Shown here one piece after another: positions 22,215-33,676 of a DNA stretch of 64,000 bases; position 1 is the first letter of the stretch; each line of letters starts with the position of its first letter. Position numbers and translations under genes: made by a program. Under the pieces are notes generated by a model. That model was not told where the DNA came from. It worked only from the letters and a program-made list of their open reading frames with translations, and searched no databases. This DNA comes from Talinum fruticosum (taxonomy: Eukaryota; Streptophyta; Magnoliopsida; Caryophyllales; Talinaceae): positions 7,703,501 to 7,767,500 of the forward strand of contig JAITYX010000010.1 of assembly GCA_021018815.1 (NCBI GenBank). The letters are read 5' to 3'.

Positions 22215-23318
22215 TAAAGCGATAAAATGCAAGTAAATGAAAGGGGTAAAGAAAGCGAAGAAGGGAAAAGAAAAGAAAAGCGAAAACTAAAAGATTACAT
22301 CGGGCAGAGAGGAATTAAAAGTGATACATCGTTTGTTCCACAATACGGAAAGCGATAAAGAAAGCATGAAATAAAAATATAAATCGTTATGAGGATCGAA
22401 TATGTGCCCTTAGGTTGTCTCACTCGCTGATCCGGATCTCGAATCTAGATCTAGTGAAGCGACTGTGGTGAATTAAAGGGGCTTTTTGTGAGTATTTTTG
22501 TGGAGATAGATAGGTAGATGTATGATTGATGGATGTCTTGGGTTCAAATGTAGTAGGAGTGAGGATTAAAATGGGAAGAGGTTGAAAAGGGACCAAGAGA
22601 TCATAATACAAAATAGAGTATTCAGTAGCTCTTACGCGAATTTCAGTAGAATAACATTGAGTGATGAGCCATTTAGGTGGAATGCAGCAGAGTGTGATGC
22701 TAAGGCAAGAAGATGTATGGGAATGAGAGCCAAGGCTCTCTATTCATAGGCGGATAAAGTCCAGCTCATGGCGCCAGCCACCCGAGCATGCCTAGGGTTT
22801 CGTGCCTAGCATGTTTCCAAGGGAGTCTCCAAGCCAAAACGCAGCGTTTCACTTAAAATTTGTGAGGTGACCGGCGCTGGCCACAACCTCCTTTTTAGGT
22901 GGAAAAGCCCCTAGTCTCGTGTGGAATGTCTTGGAGCTTAAATGCAACACTTTGATGCTCATGATCATGAAATACAACGTTTTAACTCCGTCTTCGTGTC
23001 TTCAACTCCTTGTCCGATTGGACAAAAGTAAACTATTGTATTCCGAACTTGGAATTTCCTGGTACACAACACTCGGACTCCGTTGTCTCTGAAGGCTTGG
23101 CCCGAACTTGGACCGTCCGAAAGAAAAGGGAGTTTTTGGATCGATCCAAGGCAAAAGGCTATTTATTTGGTGCTGAGGATTCTTTGTGGTTTACTGGCTT
23201 CCATCGCACCAATCTAACACGGCTTGAGATCCAAATCCTCAAACAAGACTCGAGATTTCATCATCGGGCCAACAAATAAATAAAAGAGAAAAGGCATGAC
23301 ACTTTTTAGGTGTCTAGA
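22215..23318 (-). repeat. Second LTR-like copy next to the 5' LTR
   Basis: About 1.1 kb corresponds, piece by piece and in the same orientation, to about 21030-22214. Shared blocks include 'agcgataaa...gttacat', 'tgccct.aggttgtc', the 'ggcgccggccac' GC block, 'ccaagccaaaacg.agcgttt', 'ttggatcga.c.aaggcaaa' and the terminal 'tttttaggtgtcta'. It could be a tandem duplication within the LTR or part of an older related element. It has no gene. Confidence 0.7.
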
Positions 23319-23953
23319 GGCTCATACAACATTAATTAGTCATTAAGAAGGTTAATCATAACTAAAATGACGCAACTAATAACATAAAATACAATTATGT
23401 CTAATAATTAAACTAAGATATATCGACTCGAATAATGACATAACTAACAAACTAGAATTAAATATAAATTTAAACAACTAACATAACTATGAATAATATC
23501 AAAAGATAATAAAAATAGAACCTTTAAACTAAACTAAACAAATTAGAGAGAAAGGAGAACAAACGGAAAGAAGTTACCCGAATGAATCGAAATTAATTTG
23601 AAAACTATCGGAATTTAATAAATAATTAAAACCAAAACAATAATCAAATCTAAATTATTTGAGTCTAAAATTTACAAGACAGAAAGAACTAATTAAACTA
23701 AAAATAATATTAAATCTAAATTTATCTTAAGTTGCCACCGAACTAAAGCTACGACCCTTTCACGCCTCCGTAAACTAATTGCCTAAGCCTCCATTTATAT
23801 ACGGATGTTGGCTGCCTCTTTTCATACTAATCCTTCTTGATTTCCTTTTCACTAATCACCCTTGATATTAGCCAAGCCCACGTGGACCTTGGTTGTCAAG
23901 AGAGTCAAAATTATTGTTAGTAGTCTTCGCATGGTCGAGCTTGTGATTACAAC
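23319..23953. other. AT-rich spacer
   Basis: Very A-rich on the plus strand, with no open frame of interest and no repeat structure that I can name. Confidence 0.6.
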
Positions 23954-24577
23954 TATACTTGGCAATCAGGTCATTCGATTTAGGTTCGGTTCGGGTTAAG
24001 TTCGGTTCGGGTCGTTCTAATTCGGGTTCGGTTCGAATTCGGTTCGGGTTAACATCGATTTGGGGAAACTTCGGGTCGATCTCGTTCGGGTTCGGTTCGG
24101 GTAAACTTCGAGCCAGTCTCGTTCAGGTTGGGTTCGAGTTCGATTCGAGTTAATTTCAGATCGGATCAACTTTGGGTCATAATCGGGTCACGTTTGGGTC
24201 AAAATCGATTCAAAATTGTACCCACCAACAAAATTGTACCACTATAGGCACAAAAGTCCATCTTGAGAGACCTAACAAAAAAAATGTAGGTTGGGTCACT
24301 TTTATTCGGGTTAAATTGATTCGGGTCCGATTTGGTTCAGGTCATTTTGGGTTCGGTTTGTAATCGAGGTCAATCATATTTCGGCTCGGTTCAGTTTTGG
24401 TTCGGGTTATTTCGGTTCGGGTCGGAATTGGGTTCATTAGATTTCGGTCGGTTCGGGTTGGGTCGGTTCATTTTGATTTTCGGATCAAAATCGGTTCAAC
24501 TATTTCGGATGTCGGTTCGGTTTGGGTTTCGAGTCGTTCATGTTGAATCGTTCGGTTCGGGTCGGCTTTGCCAAGTC
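23954..24577. mobile_element. Element of degenerate TTCGGGT repeats, copy 2
   Basis: It begins ATACTTGGCAATCAGGTC and ends GTCGGCTTTGCCAAGT, so the ends ACTTGGCAA/TTGCCAAGT are inverted repeats. The body matches copy 1 (15470-16115), including the shared core with 'caaaattgtacccacc' and 'gtccatcttgagagacc'. I do not see a flanking duplication here. Confidence 0.6.
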
Positions 24578-24591
24578 TTAAATTTCTAGTA

Positions 24592-24837
24592 TGAAAGTGT
24601 TTTTGGAGTTTGTACTCGTTATGGTTTAATCAGTCATAACTTAGCTCATTATAGAAGAAGTAAGCAACTTGTGGTTAAAGAGATCGATAGGGTCTTGGAG
24701 GCTTTGGAGAGGAAGTGGTTTATCCTTTTACGAGAAGGGGAGAAGATGTTCACTAATAAGCTTAAAGCATTTCCTCCAATAGGTCTGTTTTATTACTACA
24801 AGATTAAGCTTAGGAAGTATTATTCCTCCAAGAGGTA
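24592..24837 (+). CDS. Short open frame of unknown nature (possible gene remnant)
   Basis: From after a stop at about 24589 a frame stays open for about 82 codons. It contains HYRRSKQLVVKEIDRVLEAL and KWFILLREGEKMFTNKLKAF, a charged, plausibly helical composition unlike the random frames nearby. There is no clear start codon at its beginning and no family that I recognise. It may be a fragment of an older element into which copia A inserted. Confidence 0.2.
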
Positions 24838-25203
24838 ATTCCAATGAGTCCACAACTTCCGGATTTTGCTCGAAGATGATGAGCAAGATACTCAACTTCA
24901 TATGACAAGAGTAGGGTTTATAGTTCATGTACAAAATACACAGATGGAAGAACAGGAGGATCGAGGGCGAGAGGAACATTTTGCATGAGTTCGGTCTCCA
25001 AGCATGCAACCCGGGGTTATGAGTTGGTAGGAGGAGAATCTTCCAAGTCCCTTGACTCTATTAATAATCGATGACTAACATTTACTAAGGATGGTTCGTA
25101 GTCCCCACACTGTCGGATGACCCCCACCAAACCTTGTTTAATTAGGTTAATCCTACTAAGGGTAGTGAGGGGTTATCTTTCTGTTTTTAACCTTCTATAA
25201 CAT
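24838..25203. other. Spacer before copia A
   Basis: No gene or repeat recognised. It is the left half of the site into which copia A inserted; the right half resumes at 42534. Confidence 0.5.
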
Positions 25204-25208
25204 ACTCC

Positions 25209-25265
25209 TGAAAAACTTTGAGTTTGGGAGAAAAAATTCTTTGTAGCCCCTCCCCAAGCTATGTC

Positions 25266-25317
<52 letters not shown>

Positions 25318-25468
25318 AATATGTGGAATACAAGACCGAGATGTTCCCAGATCATAGAGTCATAAACAAATGCAAATACATACCTATATTTGACAAATAC
25401 AAGCAAAGGGATAATGCTAACAAATATCTCCTAACCGTCGTATGATATCATAACAGAATATCCTAATA
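25209..25468 (-). repeat. Copia A 3' LTR
   Basis: 260 bp. Its minus-strand start reads TATTAGGATATTCTGTTATG and its end CCCAAACTCAAAGTTTTTCA. It matches the right LTR and includes an expanded TA run (25268-25315). Confidence 0.9.
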
Positions 25469-25479
25469 TTGAGCGTGAG

Positions 25480-26960
25480 GGTCGGAAACCCCAACTTTCC
25501 AATTAAGTAACAAAACCGGCACTAACCGAGGGCCTTGGTAAACAAATCAGCGAGCTGCTCCTTGGTGGAAATGTAGCGAGTCATGATCTCCCTAGACAAT
25601 AAGTGTTCTTGAACAAAATGACAGTCGATCTTAATGTGTTTAGTTCACTCATGAAGGACAGGATTGGCTACAATGTGTAGAGCAGTTTGGTTGTCACAAT
25701 ATAATTGGGCTGAAGGTACCATAACTTGAAGCGAACAAAGTAAGTTTTGGATCCAAATAGCTTCGCTAGTGGCGTTAGCCATGGCCCGATATTCAGCTTT
25801 CACATATGATCTAAATACCGTAGGTCGCTTTTTAGTTTTCCAAGATATGAGTGCAGAACCAAGAGTAATAAAATATGCAATAACAGATCAACGAGTCATA
25901 GGACAGACTAGCCCAATTCGAGTCACAGTAGATATGAAGACCGAGGTCATTAGATGTAGACAGTAGGATCCCCCGAGCAAGACATGACCGTAGAAGCCGC
26001 ATTGCAATGTCCTTGTCGTGGATCTTGCATGAATTGATCGAGGATATGCACACAGTATGTGATTTTTAGACGCATAATGGTCGGATATATCAAACGACCA
26101 ATCGGTCGTCGATACTAGCTTGGGTTAGAAATAGGATTGCTCGTATCGAATGAAAGACGATGTTGTTGTTTCGTTGGAAAAGGACTGGGTTTAGAACCAA
26201 GCATACCTGTTTCGATAAGAATGTCGAGAGTATACTTGCTTTGACACAAAAACAATCCGACAGAGGATCGTGCCACTTCAATACCTAGAAAATACTTTAG
26301 AGAACCCAAATCCTTTAATCGAAACATGTATGCAAGTAATCTTTGAAAGCGGCACAATGTTGAGGGTTATTCCCAATAAGAACTAAGTCATCCACATAAA
26401 TCGAAAAGCAAGAAAATTATCCCTTTTAGCATAAGTAAACAACGAATGATCCAATGGAGATTGCTTGAACCCATAGTCACGCAAAGCACCGAGGCAAGTT
26501 TGAAGAACCACTTACGAGCTCCTTATCGAAGGCTATATAAAGACTTTTCAAGTTTGCATACCACATTAGACTCGCATAGTATGAAATCTAGGTGGAAGTT
26601 TCATGTAAATATCCTCCTCTAGATCCCCATGCGTAAATGCATTATGAATGTCTATTTGGTGCAAACCCCATCCTTTGGCGGCTGCCAATGCTAATAAAGT
26701 ACGTACTCGTGACCATCTTGGCATCCAAAGCAAAGGTCTCATGATAATCTTCACCTTCAACCTGGTGATTTCCTAGTGCCACAAGGCGTGCTTTGAACCT
26801 CTCAACCGATCCATCACCATGATATTTGATCTTGTAAACCCATTTACACCCAAGTGCCTTTTACCAAGAGGGAGACGCCTTAGTTCCCAAGTGTGATTGT
26901 CCTTTAGAGAAGAGATTTCATGAGCCATTACCTCGCACCAACGAGGATCCTGTACAGCTT
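25480..26960 (-). pseudogene. Copia A reverse transcriptase and RNase H
   Basis: The RT start (about 26790-26960) corresponds to the 'W..AM..E..SL.DN.TWEL' region. At 26566-26760 the frame has LALAAAKGWGLHQIDIHNAF and DLEEDIYMKLPPRF. The catalytic box YVDD is at 26387-26398. At 26115-26357 it reads FRLKDLGSLKYFLGIEVARS and YTLDILIETGMLG. RNase H pieces at 25832-26053 (GLHIYCDSNWAS) and about 25500-25700 (a TALHIVANPVLHE stretch, then TKEQLADLFTKALG) finish the polyprotein just before the 3' LTR. Frames shift between these pieces. Confidence 0.88.
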
Positions 26961-27933
26961 GACAGAAATGACGAGGCTCATCACTAGAGGTGATTGTAGC
27001 TAAGAAGGCTCAGTGAGAGGTAGAAAAGTTATCATAGCTAACAAAGTGAGACAAGGGATGAGAAGTACCTGAAAAAGCGTCATGAAGCCGACTGGAGGCA
27101 AAGGTGTCGGATCTAATAGCATGACCAACATAGTCACGAAGATGCGACGGTGATCGACGATCACGTTGTGGTTAGGCCACAGGAGCTGCAGGTGGTGTGG
27201 ATGAAGACTCCCTCACAAACAACTCCCTCATGTTCCGTACCCAGAATATTGTCACCAAGCCCATCTTGATTATCCATTGAATTAATTGGCGAGGACATGG
27301 ACAAAGGAGAGGTGGAAATAGTGGAAGTAGGTGGCCTTGGAGTTGTTGGATTTGAAGATGTCAATGGTGGAGTTGGCTCACGTGAAGATGTTGCTGAAGT
27401 GGGAATTTGATTAATATTTGTTTGATTGCTAGGTGGCAAGGAGGCTTGGTCTTCATGATCAAATAGGGATTGGGTCGCTTGATTAAAATAATCAAGATTG
27501 GGTAGAATTTGTGGAGTAGTGTTAATATTTGTAGCAAAGGGAAATATGGTCTCATAAAATATTACATCTCTTTACACAAAGACTTTCTTGTTTTCAAGAT
27601 CATAGACACACCAACCCTTTTAGCCTTGTGGGTACCCTAAAAACATGCACTTAATTGCATGAGCATCAAACTTATCTCGGTTTCGGTCATGAATGTGAAC
27701 ATAACACAAACAACCAAAAACTCACAAATGATTCTAAGAAGGATTTTTGCCAAACAACCTCATAGGGACTTCTAAAATTATGTAATTTTGTAGGTGTATA
27801 ATTGATAAGGTATGCATCCATAAGTACACACCCACCCCAAAATCGTATGGGAAAAGATGCTTGAAATCTTAAGTCCCTGGCAACATTAAGCAAGTGTCAG
27901 TTTTTTCTTTCTACCCGATCATTTTGTTGAGGT
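26961..27933 (-). pseudogene. Copia A integrase C-terminal part and linker
   Basis: From the breakpoint at 27938 the minus strand reads DTPQQN and ERKN then LLNVARDLRFQASFPIRFWG and LINYTPTKLHNFRSPYEVVW, the conserved end of copia integrase. The linker to RT (27161-27555) is Pro/Thr/Ser-rich (REPTPPLTSSNPTTPRPP) as usual. Copia B has inserted within the integrase core, so the rest continues at 38639. Confidence 0.85.
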
Positions 27934-27938
27934 GTGTC

Positions 27939-29477
27939 CGAAGATTTGCCCTTAGAGAGACTAAGTCACCCTAGAGGGGGTGAATAGGGTGATGAGAAAA
28001 TTTAAACAAGTAATGGAAGAATAAAACTAGAGATGACTCCGTGGAGAGTCTAAGTCTAGATTGGACTCGGAAAAGTGCTAACTCGTAAAGTTACGTGGAA
28101 ACCCTCCCGGGGTAGAAAACCAAGGTCAGTGCTAATCCAAGCACCAAGTCAAATCCACTATTTTGAATCCACAAAATACAGTAGAAAGACTCAACCAGAA
28201 TTGTTCCCTTAGATAATTCCTTACAAGATTTTCCTAGACTCGTAAATTTCCTTATCTCGATCTAGTACTTCCTAACCGAGGTAACCTTTACAGTTAGGGA
28301 CAATTAAGCTGAGTTAACCCTTACAGTTCAGTTAAGGGACCTTACTCGAAAGTAAGAATGAGTGTTTGTAAACTAATTACAAGACCTTACAACTCGGAAA
28401 GATGTTAAATACGAGTTGGAGTTGTAAGTAGAAGATTGAGTATGAATACAATGACTTTTTCTTAAGTACGTGTATTGACGAGTTGGTTCAAGCAATCTTC
28501 AAGTCTTGAGAGTTAGCTTTTATTTATAGATAATCAAGCAGATTAGCCGTTGTGACTATCTTCCGACTAGAAGTCCTTTGTGACCGTTGCAATGGATTTT
28601 CCGAGTCACTCGGAAAATATCCGTTGAGGTGTGAACGTTAGGCAACGTCTCTTGACTTCTTTGGAAGTTCCAATCCACTCGGTGGTGTCCGAAAAGTAGG
28701 GTGGAAACCACCGTTGAGCTTAGCGTTGCGGGTTTCTAGTTTTGGAAACAGACAACCCCGACATAGTGTATGGGCCTTGGTCGGAGGTGGAAAAAGCCTT
28801 GTCTGCTAGGTGATTTGACGTTTGAAGCTGGTTACTTTTGTAATTCAAAAATAGGATAGCCTCGTTTGAATAACCTACAAAAGTAAATCAATTTGGTTTT
28901 CAAAGTATAAAATACTTTGGTCCAAGATTAGACACGAGATAATAATCCTAATTAAGATAATTAAGTGTATAATTATCTCGAGTCATAAAGAAATGGAATT
29001 TTCTGAGTCTAATATCCATTATACTCAAATTCCATCCGAGTCGATCTAGAGGCAAAGCAAGTCAGGTAAATAACATCGAGTGGAGAGACTTGATCTAGAC
29101 TCCGAATGTTCAAACCAAGCATGCTGACTTAGAAACATGAATTAACACGATAATCCAATCAAACTTAGATCATGAAGTCGAACCGAGTTTATGCAAACTA
29201 TAACAAGTGTTTGAACATGTAATGTATCCGAGTGTTGTCCGAGTGACTCGAAATTGTGTGTGAACCGATAAATAAGAATACGCTTTCGAATCGGTTAGAG
29301 TTAAAAGAGAATATATACGATAGATTCTCGTAACACTCGTAAAAGATGTTATATCACTCGAAAAGTCGTTAAAGCGAGATAGAATGACTTTTAATCAAAA
29401 CCTTGTGAGAGATGAAGTCTTATACCTGATCCCTTGATGGAACTTAAAATGATATATATGTAAGGTATGAGTCTTCA
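27939..29477 (-). repeat. Copia B 3' LTR
   Basis: 1539 bp. The minus-strand start is TGAAGACTCATACCTTAC and the end is near GGGCAAATCTTCG. A minus-strand TATA box (CTATAAATAA) lies at 28520-28529. Confidence 0.93.
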
Positions 29478-29491
29478 ATCTCCCCTTTTTG
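29478..29491 (-). promoter_or_regulatory. Copia B polypurine tract
   Basis: On the minus strand AAAAAGGGGAGAT directly precedes the TGAAGACTC start of the 3' LTR, as expected for the plus-strand primer. Confidence 0.75.
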
Positions 29492-32100
29492 ATGAAAGAC
29501 ATTCCATACTTATACGTAAACATTGTTAGTGATATAGATATGGTTTTTCCATCCGTTCTCAAGGAATAAGTCGAAAAACATGATAGAATTGTGTAGAGAA
29601 AATATAGTGAATGAAACTTATATTCTATCGGAGCGAGATAAGCTAAGATTGCATAAAAAGAGCTAAAGAGCAATAAAATAACTAAGTATCAAAGCAATGA
29701 TAGACTTAGTTGTCGAATCGAAGCAAAGAAAAAAATACTGAGCAAGAAATTAAAACTCGTAAATAATAAACTCAAAAATAATTGCTTTAAGCGATAAACT
29801 TAGAGATAGTGCAACTCGGAAGGCGAGATAGCAGAATTTTTAATGAAATGCATTATAATTTAAACTAAAGAGTTTACACAAAAGAGGGTGAGAGAAACTC
29901 CCCTAAACAAGACAACAAAATTTTCTAACTATTCTCCCCTTGCCTTTCAACAAAAACAGAAAGAGGAAGAATGTATCAAGTAGATACAAATTTGATGTCC
30001 GGACAAAAACAAAATTAAAAAAAATTAAGATGGAGGAGATGGAGCGATCGAACTCGAGGTTGGTGGACGAGCGAGTGCGCCTACACCGATAAGATCCGGA
30101 AGATGTTGACGAGCGAGGTGGAGGCAACACCGGAATCTCTCGGAATTGGCTCAGCTCCGAGTGGCCGACCTAGAACTAGGTCGTCCGGAGGCTCATCCTC
30201 CTGGAACTCGGTTGTCGGAGGGGTATGCTTAGGCTAACCAGCTACTCGACCGACCATGGTCGGCGAGGTCTTCCGACCCACTCGGACTACTGTCTAAGCC
30301 GATCATTTCGGTAGAGGTTCCGGAGCACTCTAGCCCTCTCGCTCGTCTGCTGTTGGTTCTTCTTCCTTCTCTTCTTCCTCGGATGGAGCTGCCTCAGCCG
30401 CATGCTCCTCTTCTTCTTCCGCTTCTTCTTCTCCCCTTTTGAGGAGGATTTTGCCTGGACTCGAGGATTCTTCGAAGTGTCCGAGTCGACCGGATCTCGA
30501 GCCGCCTTAGATTGCCTTTCCCGAAGGAGCTCGATCGGCTCCTCTCGCTACTTAACCAGGGCCTTTATCTCGAGAAGTACATCTTGCTGCTCTCGAATTT
30601 GGGATTGGGCGGTTTTCGGTTAATGGTCATAGACTCGAAAGATAGTCTTGAATGACCGGAGGATGTTCTTGAACTCGGTGGACACGGAGGAAAGCTTATC
30701 CATGATAGCGATGGACAAGGCGGAAGAAAAATCGAGAAATACCCGAGGTGGAGGCACCACCAGGTTAAGGAGGTAGAGGAAGAGGGGATTGAGTCCGAAT
30801 CCGAGGCGGAGAAGGTGACCTTAGTTATGAGCTATGGACCCGGACACCTGGTTGGGTCTCCTGGTATCCATACCCAAGGAGTTCCTTTTTGCCAACGACA
30901 ATGGCAGCCTCGAAATAGCGTTAGGATCCGAGGGAAGAGGAACTTTGAACTGTTTGAAGATGAGGGCGAGAAGAGCCCCGAAAGGAAGTGGGGTGGTGTT
31001 CTTGTTCGAGTTTGAGAAGAGCCCCGAAAGGAAGTAGGGTTACTATTCAAGAACATATAGGACACTTTGAAAAGACAATGGAGAACATAAGTGTTAATGC
31101 GGACAGGTGATGTCCTGAACTCTGGAGGTGAGGATACCCTCGAGCTAGAATGATTGGAGTAGAACTCGAAACGAGTTCCGGGTAGATGAAATCACCGAAA
31201 CAGAGGAAATTGTAAACCCTCGTGGATTTTATGTGAGCCAAACATGAAAACTTAGTGGTCGGGAAAAATTTGTCATCCAACGTTAGGTGTTGGGTGACAA
31301 GAGGTTTGGAAGGAGTAGAGGGGCCTTCTTGGCTTTTTGTGCGAGGTTTCTTGGTGGCGGAACCAAGAAAATCAGGGTGAGAACCTCTTTTGGCATGCTT
31401 GTTGTTGAAAAGAGATGAAAGAGATGAACTTTTGAAAAAGAGAGAGAGAGAAAGCTCGACGAGAGTGAGCGAAGAAAAAAATGAAAGAGTAATAAGAGAG
31501 AGAACCGAGAGCAACAGAGCTTACTTGAGATGTTCTTCTCTTAGCTTGAGAGCCACGAACTTTTCTTCCAATGCGGAGAGGTTGTCTCGAGTGGGAGTAA
31601 GTGCGAGAGTGAGAGTAAGTAGAGAGTAAAGTAACGAAATGAAGGAAAATAGGCGCTATTTATAGAGAAATAATTGTCCTTCAGTATTCGTTCTAACTCG
31701 GCTTCCTCATCGGTCACCTCGGACCGGTGTGACTGTTCCGCTCTCCAATGGTTAGAATTCCAGTGACTCGTCTCTCAACGGCTAGTTGTCCGATCGATAC
31801 GCGCGAGATAGAGAGAGAAAAAGAGAGATTTTGAAAGAAATTTCGAAATTCTCCACTGATCTAAAGATGATGTCGAAGTTTGATGTCTATTTTCTCAAAG
31901 TCCGAGTCCGACTCGGCTAAGTTTCGAGTGACTCGTAAACGATAAACAACTAATAACTATCAGCTCAGTATCACTGGTTCAATCGAACTAATGGCTATTA
32001 AGAAAAGTAAGCACACAACACATAATCATGCAAAGTAATTAAAAACAATAATTATGCATTAATCATGCCAAGCTCATTCCTAATAAAACAAAACCGATCC
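29492..32100 (-). pseudogene. Extra 3' region of copia B with possible third ORF
   Basis: This lies between RNase H and the 3' LTR, where SIRE elements carry an additional, envelope-like or unknown ORF. On the minus strand the longest frame (31047-31514) includes SATKKPRTKSQEGPSTPSKP and FGDFIYPELVSS. Downstream frames (about 30130-31000) are rich in Lys, Glu and Ser (KGEKKKRKKK), suggesting a disordered or coiled C-terminus. I cannot assign a family, and there is no clear membrane-anchor pattern. A (GA)n-like tract lies near 31439-31452. The stretch 29492-30129 shows no coding signal. Confidence 0.4.
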
Positions 32101-32132
32101 TCACTAAGGGGCTTAATAAACATATCAGCTAA

Positions 32133-33545
32133 TTAAAGATTGGTAAGAATGAATTCAAGTTCAATATCACTCTTTTCAGGGTGATCTCTCAAAAAATGAT
32201 ACCCGACCTCAATATGTTTAGTCTTTGAGTGTTGAATTGGATTCTTGGTGATGCTGATTGCACTTTGATTATCATACTTGATTAGAATAGATTTAAATGA
32301 AAGTCCAAGATCTTTCAAGTGTTGCTTTATCCATAAGATCTCGAGCACAACATGCTCCAGACCGCAATATACTTAGCTTCAGCGAGTTGATAGAGCTACT
32401 GAGTTTTGTTTCTTTGAGTGTCAAGATATCGGGATTGACCCGAAACCGGCGAGCTCCTGAGGTGCTCTTTCTATCAACTTTGTATCCATCATAGTCAGCA
32501 TCCGAGTATCCAATGAGAGTCGGTTCTCGGTCTCCGGAGTACCATAGACCTAAATTCCGAGTCCCTACAAGATATCTAAATATTCTTTTCACCGCAGATG
32601 AAATGTGATTCTTTGGATTAGCTTGAAATCTTGCACACGATACGGACACTAAACATTATGTCCGACCTCATCGGAAGTGAGATAGAGTAAAGATCCAATC
32701 ATACCTCGATAGAGTTTCGATCTATCGCTTTACCTTTCTCGTCCGAGTCTAGTTTTATCGTCGCTGCTCATAGGTGTTGCTTGCATGTTTTGTATCTTGG
32801 AGTTTATACTTCTTCAAGCAACTCCTTGGTATACTTTGATTGATGGACATAGATGTCATCTTTGTCTTGCTTGATTTGTAGACCAAGGAAGAAATTGAGT
32901 TCTCCCATCATACTCATTTGAAATTCCTGTCTCATTAACTCGGAAAAATCTCGACACGGAATTTCATTAGTAGCTCCAAAAATTATGTCATCTACATAGA
33001 TCCGAGCAATAAGAAAGTCTTTCCCCTTGGTTTTTATAAAAAGAGTTTTGTAAATCTGACCTCTTATAAAATCAATTTCAACCAAGAAATTGCTCGGTCT
33101 TTCATACCACGCTCCGGGAGCTTATTTAAGACCATAGAGAGCTTTTTGCAATTTGAAAACATGATTTGGAAATTCCGAGTTTTCAAATCCGGGCGTTGCT
33201 CAACATAGACTTCCTCTTCAATGAAACCATTGAGAAAAGCATATTTAACATCCATTTGATATAACTTGATATTCATGCTAGATGCAAATGCTAATAAGAT
33301 TCTAATAGCTTTAATTCGGCTACAGGTGCAAAGGTTTCCCCATTATCAATCCCTTCTTCTTGATTGTAACCTTGAGCCACAAGTCTAACTTTATTTCGAC
33401 TACCAACCCACCTTCATCCAGTTTGTTTTTGAAGACCCATTTGGTTCCTATGACTGGGTGGTAAGAACATCGTGTGGTCGAGTCCGGACTTGGCTTCTTT
33501 CGAATTGATTGAGTTCCTCTTGCATGGCCTCTACCCATTTTGGTT
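32133..33545 (-). pseudogene. Copia B reverse transcriptase and RNase H
   Basis: From upstream, the frame at 33320-33538 holds the 'GTKWVFKNKLDEGG' motif. The frame at 33064-33276 has MDVKYAFLNGFIEEEVYVEQ. The frame at 32804-33085 has IYVDDIIFGATNE with the YVDD box at 32987-32998, then FQMSMMGELNFFLGLQI and YTKELLEEV. RNase H follows at 32133-32649 (AVKRIFRYLVGTRNLGL, YSDADYDGYKVDRKSTSG, and a region matching DNQSAISITKNPIQHSKTKH). All copia RT landmarks are present but in different frames. Confidence 0.9.
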
Positions 33546-33676
33546 CATTTAGGGCCTCTAGTGCATTTCTGGGTTCGATTAATGATATGAATGCAGTGAA
33601 TGCACATAGATTTTGAAGAGAGGAACAAGTTCTTACCCCATTGTTGATGTCGGATATGATGTTTTCTAGTGGGTGA

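Noticed and set aside
23959..24589. Repetitive frames in the second TTCGGGT element
   Set aside because: Same cause as in copy 1; the frames follow the DNA repeat, and differ between the copies.
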